Below, in pieces: positions 41,276 to 49,594 of a stretch of DNA of 64,000 bases. The translations under genes were made by a program, and so were the position numbers. Source of the stretch: Caballeronia ptereochthonis (GTDB taxonomy: Bacteria; Pseudomonadota; Gammaproteobacteria; Burkholderiales; Burkholderiaceae); assembly GCF_001545075.1 (NCBI RefSeq), contig NZ_FCOB02000018.1:62001-126000 (forward strand), given 5' to 3'. The stretch's first letter is position 1; each line of letters begins with the position of its first letter. The notes beneath the pieces are model-generated. The model did not search any database. It was given only the letters and a program-made list of their open reading frames with translations, and was not told where the DNA came from.

Positions 41276-42310
41276 ATGCTGGTGACACGCCAAAAAGTCT
41301 TGCGCCGCTTCTGGTACGCGGTGATGCCCATGTCCCGTCTCGACGATGGCCCGAAACCCTTCACGCTGCTGGGCGAGCCGATCGTGCTGTGGAAAGGCGC
41401 GGGCGGCAAGCCGCATGCGCTACGCGATCGCTGCTGCCATCGCACGGCGAAGCTCTCGAAAGGCTTCGTCGATGCCGACGGCAACATTGCCTGCGGCTAT
41501 CACGGCTGGACCTATGACTGCACGGGCCAGTGCGTGAGGATTCCGCAGAACGAAGGCGGCGAGATTCCGTCGCGCGCCGTCGTGCAGGCTTACCGTTGCG
41601 AGGAACGCTACGGCTACGCGTGGGTCGCGCTGGACGACCCCTTGCAGCCCATTCCCGAGTTTCCCGAGGACACCGCACCGGGCTACCGGCGCATCCTGCA
41701 GTTCTACGAGCAATGGAACACGAGTCCTCTGCGCATGATGGAGAACTCGTTTGACAACTCGCATTTCAGCTTCGTGCATCAAGCGAACTTCGGCCTGTTC
41801 GATCAGCCGAAGCCGTCCAAATACGAATTCCGGTCCGGCGCATGGGGTTTCGAAGCGGAGACGCGCGTGCCGATCCGCAATCCTGAAGCGAGCTTTCGCA
41901 TCACCGGGACGACCGACGACATCACCGAGCGGCACCTGATCAATCGCTGGTTCATGCCGTTCGCGCGGCGCTTCGGCTGCATGTATCCGGCAAGCGGTGT
42001 TCACCACATCATCTACAACTGCGCGACGCCCATCGACGACCGGACGATGATGCTCGTGCAATGGCTCTATCGCAACGACACGGAAGAGCAGTGTCCGACC
42101 CAGGCGCTCATCGACTGGGACCGGCCTATCACCGACGAGGATCGCGAGATTCTGGAAGCAACCGACTACGACGCGTGCATCGACGTGCGCCGGCAGCAGG
42201 AGTGCCACATGGTCTCGGATCAGCCCGGCCTGCTCATGCGCCGCATGCTGCTCAGGTTGCTGGAAGACCACGGCGAGAAGGAAGTGTTTCGCATCGATGC
42301 GGAGGCGTGA
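41276..42310 (+). CDS. Rieske non-haem iron oxygenase (single-component alpha-subunit type)
   Basis: A 344-residue oxygenase. Rieske ligands: Cys53-x-His55 and Cys73-x2-His76 (CGYHGW). Mononuclear iron site: the N-x-x-D ... His163-x4-His168 stretch (FDNSHFSFVH). Size and pattern fit O- or N-demethylase/monooxygenase types such as VanA or NdmA. No reductase or ferredoxin gene is adjacent. Co-transcription with a nucleobase-type deaminase suggests an N-heterocyclic substrate, possibly demethylation or ring hydroxylation; this is inferred. Confidence 0.85.
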   Translation: MLVTRQKVLRRFWYAVMPMSRLDDGPKPFTLLGEPIVLWKGAGGKPHALRDRCCHRTAKLSKGFVDADGNIACGYHGWTYDCTGQCVRIPQNEGGEIPSRAVVQAYRCEERYGYAWVALDDPLQPIPEFPEDTAPGYRRILQFYEQWNTSPLRMMENSFDNSHFSFVHQANFGLFDQPKPSKYEFRSGAWGFEAETRVPIRNPEASFRITGTTDDITERHLINRWFMPFARRFGCMYPASGVHHIIYNCATPIDDRTMMLVQWLYRNDTEEQCPTQALIDWDRPITDEDREILEATDYDACIDVRRQQECHMVSDQPGLLMRRMLLRLLEDHGEKEVFRIDAEA

Positions 42311-42313
42311 GCG

Positions 42314-43105
42314 ATGAACGATATGCAAGACAACGCGCTTTCCGTGCAGCGCGTCGACAAGATCTATGCAAACGGCACCACCGCGCTCACCGATGTGCGG
42401 CTCGATATCCGCGCGGGCGAATTCGTGTCGCTGCTCGGGCCTTCGGGCTGCGGCAAGAGCACCCTGCTCAGGATGTTCGCGGGAATCGAAGCGCCCACGC
42501 ACGGCCACATGCGCTGGTGGGGCGAGCGGTTCTCGACGCTCGGCACGAAGGGCCGCCGCATGTCGATGGTGTTCCAGGAGGCCACGCTGATGCCGTGGGC
42601 GAGCATCGCCGAGAATGTGCGCCTGCCGCTCGATCTCGCCCACGTGCCCCGCAAGGAAGCCGACGCGCGCGTGGCCGATGCGCTCGCCAACGTGGGCCTC
42701 GCGGGCTTCGGCCGTGCGCGTCCGCGCGAGCTTTCGGGCGGCATGCAGATGCGCGCTTCGCTCGCTCGCGCGCTCGTCACGGAGCCGGACTTGCTGCTGC
42801 TCGACGAGCCGTTCGGCGCGCTCGATGAATTCACCCGCAACAAGCTCGATGCCGATTTGCGCACGCTGTGGAAGGCGCGCGGCATGACGGTCGTGTTTGT
42901 CACGCACAGCATCTACGAGGCGGTGTATCTGTCGAGCCGCGTGGTGGTGATGCAGGCGCGGCCCGGTCGCGTGATCGCTGACGCGCCGATCGACGGACCT
43001 GATGAGCGTGATGAAGCGTATCGCGTGTCCGCGCCTTTCCTGCGCCATTGCAAGACCCTGTCCGACCTGATCTCGGACGCGCATCAACTGCAAGGAGCCT
43101 ATTGA
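42314..43105 (+). CDS. ABC transporter ATP-binding protein (TauB/SsuB/ThiZ-like)
   Basis: A 263-residue ATPase with Walker A GPSGCGKST near residue 45, signature LSGGMQMRASLARAL near 140 and Walker B LLLLDEPFGALDEFT. It starts three bases after the oxygenase stop and ends TGATG, sharing one base with the permease start. Confidence 0.9.
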   Translation: MNDMQDNALSVQRVDKIYANGTTALTDVRLDIRAGEFVSLLGPSGCGKSTLLRMFAGIEAPTHGHMRWWGERFSTLGTKGRRMSMVFQEATLMPWASIAENVRLPLDLAHVPRKEADARVADALANVGLAGFGRARPRELSGGMQMRASLARALVTEPDLLLLDEPFGALDEFTRNKLDADLRTLWKARGMTVVFVTHSIYEAVYLSSRVVVMQARPGRVIADAPIDGPDERDEAYRVSAPFLRHCKTLSDLISDAHQLQGAY

Positions 43106-43953
43106 TGATGAGCGAGACCATTGCAAACGATCGCGCCGCACCGCAACGCAAGACGACAAACGTGCGCAAACCGCTTCTGCAGCGTACCGGAGCGATGAAG
43201 GCGCTCGCGCCGTGGATCGTCGGGGTCCTGATGCTGCTCGCCTGGGAGGGCGCGTGCGCGTTCTTCGACGTGCCGGTGTATCTCGTGCCCGCGCCGCACG
43301 ACATCGCGCGGCAGCTCGTCGTCGATGCGCCGATGCTCTTTGCGGCGCTCTTCGCCACGCTCGAGATCACGCTGCTGGCCTTCGCGCTCGCGACGGCGCT
43401 CGGCGTGGCCATCGCGCTCCTCTTCGCACAGAGTCCGCTCATCGAAGCGAGCTTCTTTCCATACGCGATTCTCCTGCAGGTAACGCCGATCGTCGCCATC
43501 GCGCCGCTCATCATCATCTGGGTGAAGGACACGACCTTCGCGCTCGTGATTTGCGCAACGCTGGTGGCGCTGTTCCCGATCATCTCAAACACGGCGCTTG
43601 GGCTTCGCAGCGTGAACCCGGGGCTCGTGAACCTGTTCCGGATCAATCGTGCGACGCGCTGGCAGACCCTCGTGCGACTGCGGATTCCGAGCGCGCTGCC
43701 GTACTTCTTCGGCGGGCTGCGCATTTCCAGCGGCCTGTCGCTCATCGGCGCGGTGGTGGCGGAGTTCGTCGCGGGCACGGGCGGAACGGGATCGGGTCTC
43801 GCGTACCAGATCCTTCAGGCCGGCTTCCAGCTCAATATTCCGCGCCTGTTCGCAGCGCTTTTTCTGATCACCGTGACCGGCGTGGTGCTGTTCGGCATCA
43901 GTGTCTGGGTGTCGCGCATCGGGTTGCGCGGCTGGCACGAGAGCGAGCTATGA
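43105..43953 (+). CDS. ABC transporter permease (TauC/SsuC-like)
   Basis: A 282-residue permease with about six membrane helices after a cytoplasmic N-terminal tail of some 50 residues; BPD_transp_1 loop at residues ~190-210 (ATRWQTLVRLRIPSALPYFF). AAGGAG lies before the ATG at 43105. Functions with the ATPase before it and the binding protein at 40254. Confidence 0.88.
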   Translation: MMSETIANDRAAPQRKTTNVRKPLLQRTGAMKALAPWIVGVLMLLAWEGACAFFDVPVYLVPAPHDIARQLVVDAPMLFAALFATLEITLLAFALATALGVAIALLFAQSPLIEASFFPYAILLQVTPIVAIAPLIIIWVKDTTFALVICATLVALFPIISNTALGLRSVNPGLVNLFRINRATRWQTLVRLRIPSALPYFFGGLRISSGLSLIGAVVAEFVAGTGGTGSGLAYQILQAGFQLNIPRLFAALFLITVTGVVLFGISVWVSRIGLRGWHESEL

Positions 43954-43966
43954 GGCACATCGCAGC

Positions 43967-45409
43967 ATGACGACCACACTCATTCGCAACGCGGCGGCCA
44001 TCATGACGGGAGGCGGCGCGAACGAGGCCGCGCGCCTGGCGGGTCCCGACATCCGCATCGAAGGACAGGGCATCCAGGCGATCGGCGCGCTCAGGCCGCA
44101 GCCGGGAGAGACGGTGATCGACGCGACCGATTGCGTCGTCTATCCCGCGTGGGTCAATACGCATCATCATCTCTTTCAGACGCTGCTGAAGGGCGATCCG
44201 GCGGGAATCGACGCGTCGCTCACGCCGTGGCTGGCCGCCACGCCGTATCGCTATCGCGCGAGCTTCGACGAAAAGCGTTTCCGGCTCGCGGCGCGCATCG
44301 GCATGATCGAGTTGATCCGCTCCGGCTGCACGACGATCGCCGACCACAACTACGTGTATTACCCGGACATGCCGTTCGACAGCTCGGCCATCCTGTTCGA
44401 GGAAGCGCAAAAGCTCGGTGTGCGGTTCGTGCTTCTGCGCGGCGGCGCGACGCGCACGCGGCAGCTCGAAGCCGAACTGCCGAGCGCGATGCGCCCGGAA
44501 ACACTGGATGCGTATATCGCCGATCTCGAGCGTCTCGCCTCCACCTTTCACGATGCTTCGCCGCGCGCGATGCGTCGCGTGGTGGCCGCGCCGACCACCG
44601 TGCTCTATTCGATCTCGCCCGCCGAAATGCGCGCGATTGCCGATGCCGCGCGCAAGCTCGGCTTGCGTCTGCATAGCCATTTGTCGGAGACGGTGAGCTA
44701 TCAGGATGGCGCGCACGCGATGCATCGCATGTCGCCGGTCGAGTTCTGCGGCGAGCACGGCTGGCTCGGAGACGATGTGTGGTACGCGCATCTCGTCAAG
44801 CTCGATGAACCCGAGATCGCGATGCTCGCATCCACGGGCACGGGCATCGCCCATTGTCCGCAGTCGAACGGGCGGCTTGGAAGCGGCATCGCGCCCGTGC
44901 GCGAGCTGTCCGATGCGGGTGTGCCGGTTTCGATCGGTGTCGATGGCGCGGCGTCCAACGAGGCCGCGGACATGATCTCGGAAGTGCACATGGCATGGCT
45001 CGCGCAGCGCGCGCGGCGCGGCATGGCGGCGCAGCCGGCGTACCGCGGAGGACGTTTCGAAGGCGGCGCGGAAGCGGCCTCGGTCGAGGAGGTCGTGCAC
45101 TGGGGCACGGCGGGCGGCGCACGCGTGCTCGGGCTGGAGGGCATCGGGCGCATCGCGGTGGGCGCGGCGGCGGATATCGCGGTGTACCGGCTGGACGATC
45201 CGCGCTATTTCGGCTTGCACGACGTGGCGATCGGACCGGTGGCGTCGGGTGGCCGGCCGGCACTGGCCGCGCTCTTCTGCGCGGGTGAATGCATCGTGCG
45301 CGACGACGTGCTGCCGGGCGTCGATCTCGCCGCGCTCCGGCGCGAAGCAGCGCTCGAAGTGCGCGCGATGATGGCCGAGTCGAACCGATCTGCGGCGACG
45401 CGGTCATGA
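43967..45409 (+). CDS. Amidohydrolase, 8-oxoguanine deaminase-like
   Basis: A 480-residue aminohydrolase of the cytosine/guanine deaminase group: metal motif His66-His68 (VNTHHHLFQT), HSHLSETV near residue 235, AHLVKLD near 268 and the metal aspartate in GVDGAASNE near 325. The HLFQT and DGAASNE forms are typical of the 8-oxoguanine/isoguanine deaminase subgroup. It would deaminate the heterocycle handled by the adjoining Rieske enzyme. ATG at 43967, 13 bases after the permease stop. Confidence 0.84.
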   Translation: MTTTLIRNAAAIMTGGGANEAARLAGPDIRIEGQGIQAIGALRPQPGETVIDATDCVVYPAWVNTHHHLFQTLLKGDPAGIDASLTPWLAATPYRYRASFDEKRFRLAARIGMIELIRSGCTTIADHNYVYYPDMPFDSSAILFEEAQKLGVRFVLLRGGATRTRQLEAELPSAMRPETLDAYIADLERLASTFHDASPRAMRRVVAAPTTVLYSISPAEMRAIADAARKLGLRLHSHLSETVSYQDGAHAMHRMSPVEFCGEHGWLGDDVWYAHLVKLDEPEIAMLASTGTGIAHCPQSNGRLGSGIAPVRELSDAGVPVSIGVDGAASNEAADMISEVHMAWLAQRARRGMAAQPAYRGGRFEGGAEAASVEEVVHWGTAGGARVLGLEGIGRIAVGAAADIAVYRLDDPRYFGLHDVAIGPVASGGRPALAALFCAGECIVRDDVLPGVDLAALRREAALEVRAMMAESNRSAATRS

Positions 45410-45492
45410 CGACGGCGAGGCGTCCTGGCGAGATCGGACACTGCACTTCATGAGCGCGCAGCCTTTCCCAGGAAAAGGATCTCGAGGGCGCC

Positions 45493-45520
45493 ACGACGCG
45501 TCTCACGGCGTCGTTTTCTT
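45493..45520 (+). terminator. Intrinsic terminator of the Rieske/deaminase operon
   Basis: ACGACGC (45493-45499) pairs perfectly with GCGTCGT (45508-45514) around an 8-base loop and runs straight into TTTTCTT. It lies 83 bases after the deaminase stop. Of the hairpins in the window this is the most typical Rho-independent terminator. Confidence 0.7.
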
Positions 45521-45792
45521 ACTGAGAGCGGCGTCCGGTGATAGTAATACTACTGTCATTATTTTCGTGGGCTAGCTTTAATCATATCTTTGCAGTCGGT
45601 CAAGTCATTGATTTGTAACGACATAAGTTAATTGTTTTCTTGAGCGCAGGAGGTTAACCCTAGCTTGTTTATGGATAGTCGACGCATTACGATCCGTTGT
45701 AACACTACGTCAACGAACGAGTGTTACTACGAGTCTGCATCGAATTCCAGCAGGCTATCGCCCTTCATATCGCTGGTGAGGAGACAACAACT
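45521..45792 (+). promoter_or_regulatory. AT-rich promoter region of the sugar operon
   Basis: After the terminator the sequence between about 45540 and 45660 is strikingly A+T-rich compared with the flanks and includes the palindrome at 45540-45557. It must contain the promoter of the long sugar operon that starts at 45793. No gene is recognised. Confidence 0.55.
45540..45557. promoter_or_regulatory. Imperfect 18-bp palindrome, candidate RpiR-type operator
   Basis: GATAGTAATACTACTGTC reads the same on both strands at 14 of 18 positions. It lies 236 bases upstream of the binding-protein start in the AT-rich region. The RpiR-family regulator encoded in the same operon (53350) is the natural candidate to bind it. 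Confidence 0.45.
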
Positions 45793-46884
45793 ATGGAAGA
45801 TGCCGAAGTCGCATCGCGAAGAAAATTTCTGGCCGGACTCGCCGCCGCAGCCGGTGGCATCGCGCTTTCCTCGGTTTCGGGAATCGCCGGAGCCCAGCAG
45901 AAAGTATTCGTGCCGTTTAGCAACAAGAGCCTCGACTATTACTTCTTCGCCACGCAGCAAGAGGCTGTGAAACGGGCCGTCGAGGCGAAAGGCTGGACCT
46001 TCCAGGCGGTCAACGCCAACTTCAGCACCACGACGCAACTCGAGCAGTGGCAAAGCCTGTTGCTCAAGAATCCCTCGGCGATCATCGCGGACCCAATCGA
46101 TAGTCAGGCCATTGTCAGCGCCATCAAGAAGTACAACTTCAAGAAGATCCCCGTCGGCATCATCGACACGCCCGCGCTCGGCGGCGATGTCGCGATCACC
46201 GTCGACTTCGACAATCGCGCGGGCGGCGTGATGGCGGCCGAAGCGATCGTCGCCGCGCTCAGGAAGAAGCATGGTGCGCCGAAGGGAACCGTGCTCAATT
46301 GCTACGGTGCGCTGCAATCGGTCGCGTGGCGGCTGCGCAAGGAAGGCTTCGAGGAGACGCTCAAGAAGTACCCGGAGGTGAAGCTCATCAGCCGTCCGAC
46401 CGAAGGGCTGCTCAAGAACATGCTCTCCGTTACGCTGTCGACCCTTTCCGAATATCCCGATCTCGACGCGGTGCACGCGCCGAGCGATTCGCCCGCGCGC
46501 GGCATCGTGACCGCGCTGCAGCAGAAAGGCAAGTGGAAGAAGGTGGGCGAAGCCGGTCACGTCATCTTCGTGAACATCGATGGAGAGCCCGCCGCGCTGC
46601 AATGGATCGGCGACGGCTATATGGATGCGGTGGTCTCGCAGGACCCCATCGCCTATGCGCAAATCACGGTCGAGATGCTCGACAAGCATTCGCTCAAGGG
46701 CCAGCCCGTGCCGCTCGGGGCGTACCAGAATAGCCAGTACTTCTGGGAGAAGGCGCAAATCACGAAGTCCGACACGGGTGCAAGCCTCGTGATCCAGCCA
46801 TTCATCGTCGATGCCAGCTCGGTCAAGGACAAGCGCCAGTGGGGCAACATCGCCTACAACGAATGGGGTCTGCGCTACACGTGA
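45793..46884 (+). CDS. Sugar ABC transporter substrate-binding protein, Tat-exported
   Basis: A 363-residue periplasmic-binding protein type I (ribose/xylose-like). Residues 8-15 read SRRKFLAG, a canonical twin-arginine signal, unusual for this family. The body has VGIIDTPALGGDVAITVDFD and HVIFVNIDGEPAALQWIGDG. GAGGAGA lies before the ATG. First gene of an operon with ATPase, permease and sugar-metabolic enzymes. Confidence 0.86.
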   Translation: MEDAEVASRRKFLAGLAAAAGGIALSSVSGIAGAQQKVFVPFSNKSLDYYFFATQQEAVKRAVEAKGWTFQAVNANFSTTTQLEQWQSLLLKNPSAIIADPIDSQAIVSAIKKYNFKKIPVGIIDTPALGGDVAITVDFDNRAGGVMAAEAIVAALRKKHGAPKGTVLNCYGALQSVAWRLRKEGFEETLKKYPEVKLISRPTEGLLKNMLSVTLSTLSEYPDLDAVHAPSDSPARGIVTALQQKGKWKKVGEAGHVIFVNIDGEPAALQWIGDGYMDAVVSQDPIAYAQITVEMLDKHSLKGQPVPLGAYQNSQYFWEKAQITKSDTGASLVIQPFIVDASSVKDKRQWGNIAYNEWGLRYT

Positions 46885-46961
46885 TCCACACCGCCCACCG
46901 GCTCAAGCCCGCAGCCTGCGCGACATGAATGCCGCGCGGCTGCAGATCGAGGACTTCCATC

Positions 46962-48509
46962 ATGGCGGATATGAGCAGCAACGAGTACATCCTGAGGACG
47001 CACAACGTCGGCAAGCGCTACAAGAGCGTGGTCGCGCTCGACCAGGTATCCATCAACATCCGGCGCGGCACCATTCACGGCTTGCTGGGCGAAAACGGCG
47101 CGGGCAAATCGACGCTCGTGCGCCTTATCTCCGGGCAGACCGCGCCGAGCGAGGGCAGCATCGTATTCGACGGCGAAGAAGTGCAGGGCCTCGATGTCAT
47201 GGAGATGGAAGCACGCGGCGTCTTTCTTGTAACCCAGGAGCCGATGATCGTCGATTCGATGTCGGTCGCCGACAATCTCATGCTGGGTCGCTGGCCGCTC
47301 AGGCGCGGCTGGACCAGGCGCGTGGACCAGAAGGCACTCATGCAAAGCGTCGAGGTCGCGCTCGAAGGCACGGGCTTCGATCCTCGCATGCCGGCACGTC
47401 ATTTGTCCGCGGTAGCGAAGCGCAAGCTGAATATCCTGCGCGCGCTACACAGTGGCGGCAAGTTTCTGATTCTCGACGAGCCGACCACCGCGCTCACGCT
47501 CGCCGACCGAGACCATCTGTTCGAATTCATGCGCAGCCTGAAATCACGCGGCGTCACCTTCGTGTTCATCTCGCACTACAACGAAGAGATTCTCGACATC
47601 TGTGACGGAGTATCCGTGCTGCGCAACGGCAATCTCGCGGGTGAGCACGACGATCTCTCCGAGATCGATTCCGATGGGCTTTCCGAGCTCGTGATCGGCC
47701 GTGACGTACCGCTCTTCTATCGCGAACGCCCCGCCGCCTCAAATGTGCAATCTCCACGCGCTCCGGCGGCATGGCTCGTGGAAGAGCTCGTCGCGCCGGG
47801 CATCGAAGTGGAGCGCTTCGCGATAGCGCCGGGCGAGATCGTGGGCTTTGCGGGCTTGCCCGGCTCCGGTGCGAAGGAGTTCGCCCTCGCGCTTTTTGGT
47901 TTGAACCCCGCGAGCAGGGGACGTGTGTCGTCGGGCGGCAGCACGCCGCACGCGCTGCCGGATCATCCGGGCAAGGCATTCGAAGAAGGCATCGCCTATC
48001 TCTCCGACGACCGTCATCGCGACGGCCTGGTGGGCCTGCAGAGCATCGCACACAACATCACGTTGTCGAGCCTCAAGAGCGTGTCACGCGGCGGGGTGAT
48101 CGATGCGGCGGCGGAAAAAAGCGTCGTGCGCCGCTATTTCGATCATTTCCGCGTAAAGGCGGCCACGCCCGAGGTGCTGCTCGGAACACTCTCGGGCGGC
48201 AATCAGCAAAAGGTGTGTCTCGGCCGCGTGCTCGCCACCGCGCCGCGCCTGCTGATCCTCGATGAGCCCACGCGCGGCATCGACGTGGGCGTGAAGGAAG
48301 AAGTGCACCGCATCATCGATGGGCTCACGCGCGAGGGTTTGAGCGTGATCGTCATCACGAGCGATCTGGACGAGATGGTGCGACTGGTGGATCGCGTGTG
48401 TGTATTCATCGGCGGACGCATCGAACACGAGTTCACGGGTGCGCAAATCGAAAAAGACGCCATTCTGCGCTCGGCCTTCGGTGCGGCGCTGACGTCGCTC
48501 GTGGAATAA
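46962..48509 (+). CDS. Sugar ABC transporter ATP-binding protein (RbsA/XylG type, two NBDs)
   Basis: A 515-residue tandem ATPase. The first domain has Walker A GENGAGKST (near residue 42) and Walker B LILDEPTTALT; its signature is degenerate (LSAVAKRKLNI). The second has a degenerate Walker A (GLPGSGAKE) but an intact signature LSGGNQQKVCLGRVL, the usual asymmetry of this family. GAGG lies ten bases before the ATG at 46962. Confidence 0.9.
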   Translation: MADMSSNEYILRTHNVGKRYKSVVALDQVSINIRRGTIHGLLGENGAGKSTLVRLISGQTAPSEGSIVFDGEEVQGLDVMEMEARGVFLVTQEPMIVDSMSVADNLMLGRWPLRRGWTRRVDQKALMQSVEVALEGTGFDPRMPARHLSAVAKRKLNILRALHSGGKFLILDEPTTALTLADRDHLFEFMRSLKSRGVTFVFISHYNEEILDICDGVSVLRNGNLAGEHDDLSEIDSDGLSELVIGRDVPLFYRERPAASNVQSPRAPAAWLVEELVAPGIEVERFAIAPGEIVGFAGLPGSGAKEFALALFGLNPASRGRVSSGGSTPHALPDHPGKAFEEGIAYLSDDRHRDGLVGLQSIAHNITLSSLKSVSRGGVIDAAAEKSVVRRYFDHFRVKAATPEVLLGTLSGGNQQKVCLGRVLATAPRLLILDEPTRGIDVGVKEEVHRIIDGLTREGLSVIVITSDLDEMVRLVDRVCVFIGGRIEHEFTGAQIEKDAILRSAFGAALTSLVE

Positions 48510-48527
48510 ACGAAAGGAGATACGGTC

Positions 48528-49562
48528 ATGCAACCGAGAAGCGAGTTTTCCACCGGGGCTTCGTCGCCCGGCACAGCCGCACTGGCGCAGGCCAGTACGC
48601 CACCCGCCGCAAAACGAGGCAAGAGCAGCGTTCAGTGGATGTTCCAGAACGTCGTGTGGCTCTGGCTGGCCGCGCTGGTGGTCGTGTTCGGCGTTCTCAA
48701 TCCATTTTTCTTCACGCTGTCGAACCTGCAGAACGTGCTTGTGCAGGCAACCGTTCTCGGCCTGCTCGCGCTCGCCGTCTCGCTACCGTTGATGGTCGCA
48801 GAGATCGATCTGTCGATCGCAAGCAACATGGGCTTTTCCGCCGCGATTGGCGCGATCCTCACGACTCGTCTTGGACTTTCGCCCGCCGTCGGCGTACCCG
48901 TGGGCATCGCGGCGGCGACCGCGATCGGGTTTTTCAACGGGCTATGCGTGACGCGCCTGAAGATGGTGTCGCTCATTCAGACGCTCGCCGTGATGATCGT
49001 GCTGCAAGGAACGCTGCTCGCCGTCACGCAGGGCAATACCATCTCCGACATGCCGAACCCGTATATCTGGATCGGTCAATACACCGTCGGCAACTGGCCG
49101 GTGATGCCGATCGTATTTCTCGTCGCGCTGATCGGCATGGGCTTTCTCCTGCGAAAGACGGTGCTCGGCCGCTGCCTCTATGCGACGGGCGGCAACGCGC
49201 TCGCCGCGAACTCGGCGGGCATTCGCGTGAATCGCATCAAGATCGTCGCGTTCACGTTGTCGGGGCTCCTCTCCGGCGTCGCAGGCTATCTGCTTGCGGC
49301 CTGGCAGATGGCGATTACCTCCGACCAGGGAGAAGGCTTCCTGCTCTACGCGATCGCCGCGCCGATCATCGGCGGCGTGAGCGTGTTCGGCGGGCGCGGC
49401 GGCGCAATGGGGATTCTCGGCGGCGTGCTGCTGCTCACGGTCATACACGTCGGACTCGCAATCACGGAAGTGCCGTCCTTTTACGTGCAGATGATCGGCG
49501 GCATCCTGATCTTTATCGCCGTGGCGGTGGATGCGATCCGCGTCAACTTCGTTTCGCAGTGA
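48528..49562 (+). CDS. Sugar ABC transporter permease (RbsC type)
   Basis: A 344-residue permease with a 45-residue cytoplasmic N-terminus and about nine membrane helices (NLQNVLVQATVLGLLALAVS; GGVSVFGGRGGAMGILGGVL). AAAGGAG precedes the ATG. Partner of the tandem ATPase before it. Confidence 0.9.
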   Translation: MQPRSEFSTGASSPGTAALAQASTPPAAKRGKSSVQWMFQNVVWLWLAALVVVFGVLNPFFFTLSNLQNVLVQATVLGLLALAVSLPLMVAEIDLSIASNMGFSAAIGAILTTRLGLSPAVGVPVGIAAATAIGFFNGLCVTRLKMVSLIQTLAVMIVLQGTLLAVTQGNTISDMPNPYIWIGQYTVGNWPVMPIVFLVALIGMGFLLRKTVLGRCLYATGGNALAANSAGIRVNRIKIVAFTLSGLLSGVAGYLLAAWQMAITSDQGEGFLLYAIAAPIIGGVSVFGGRGGAMGILGGVLLLTVIHVGLAITEVPSFYVQMIGGILIFIAVAVDAIRVNFVSQ

Positions 49563-49594
49563 CCGCCGCACCTGATTACCAGAGTAGAGTCGCC

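Noticed and set aside
41420..43159. 579-residue minus-strand frame opposite the Rieske and ABC genes
   Set aside because: Covers three well-supported plus-strand genes; no domain or start signal.
43898..45220. 440-residue minus-strand frame opposite the 8-oxoguanine-deaminase-like gene
   Set aside because: Antisense shadow; no motif.
48398..49594. Plus-strand frame extension upstream of the aldehyde dehydrogenase
   Set aside because: It lies in the wrong frame of the permease gene and is Arg/His-rich; the dehydrogenase starts at 49595.
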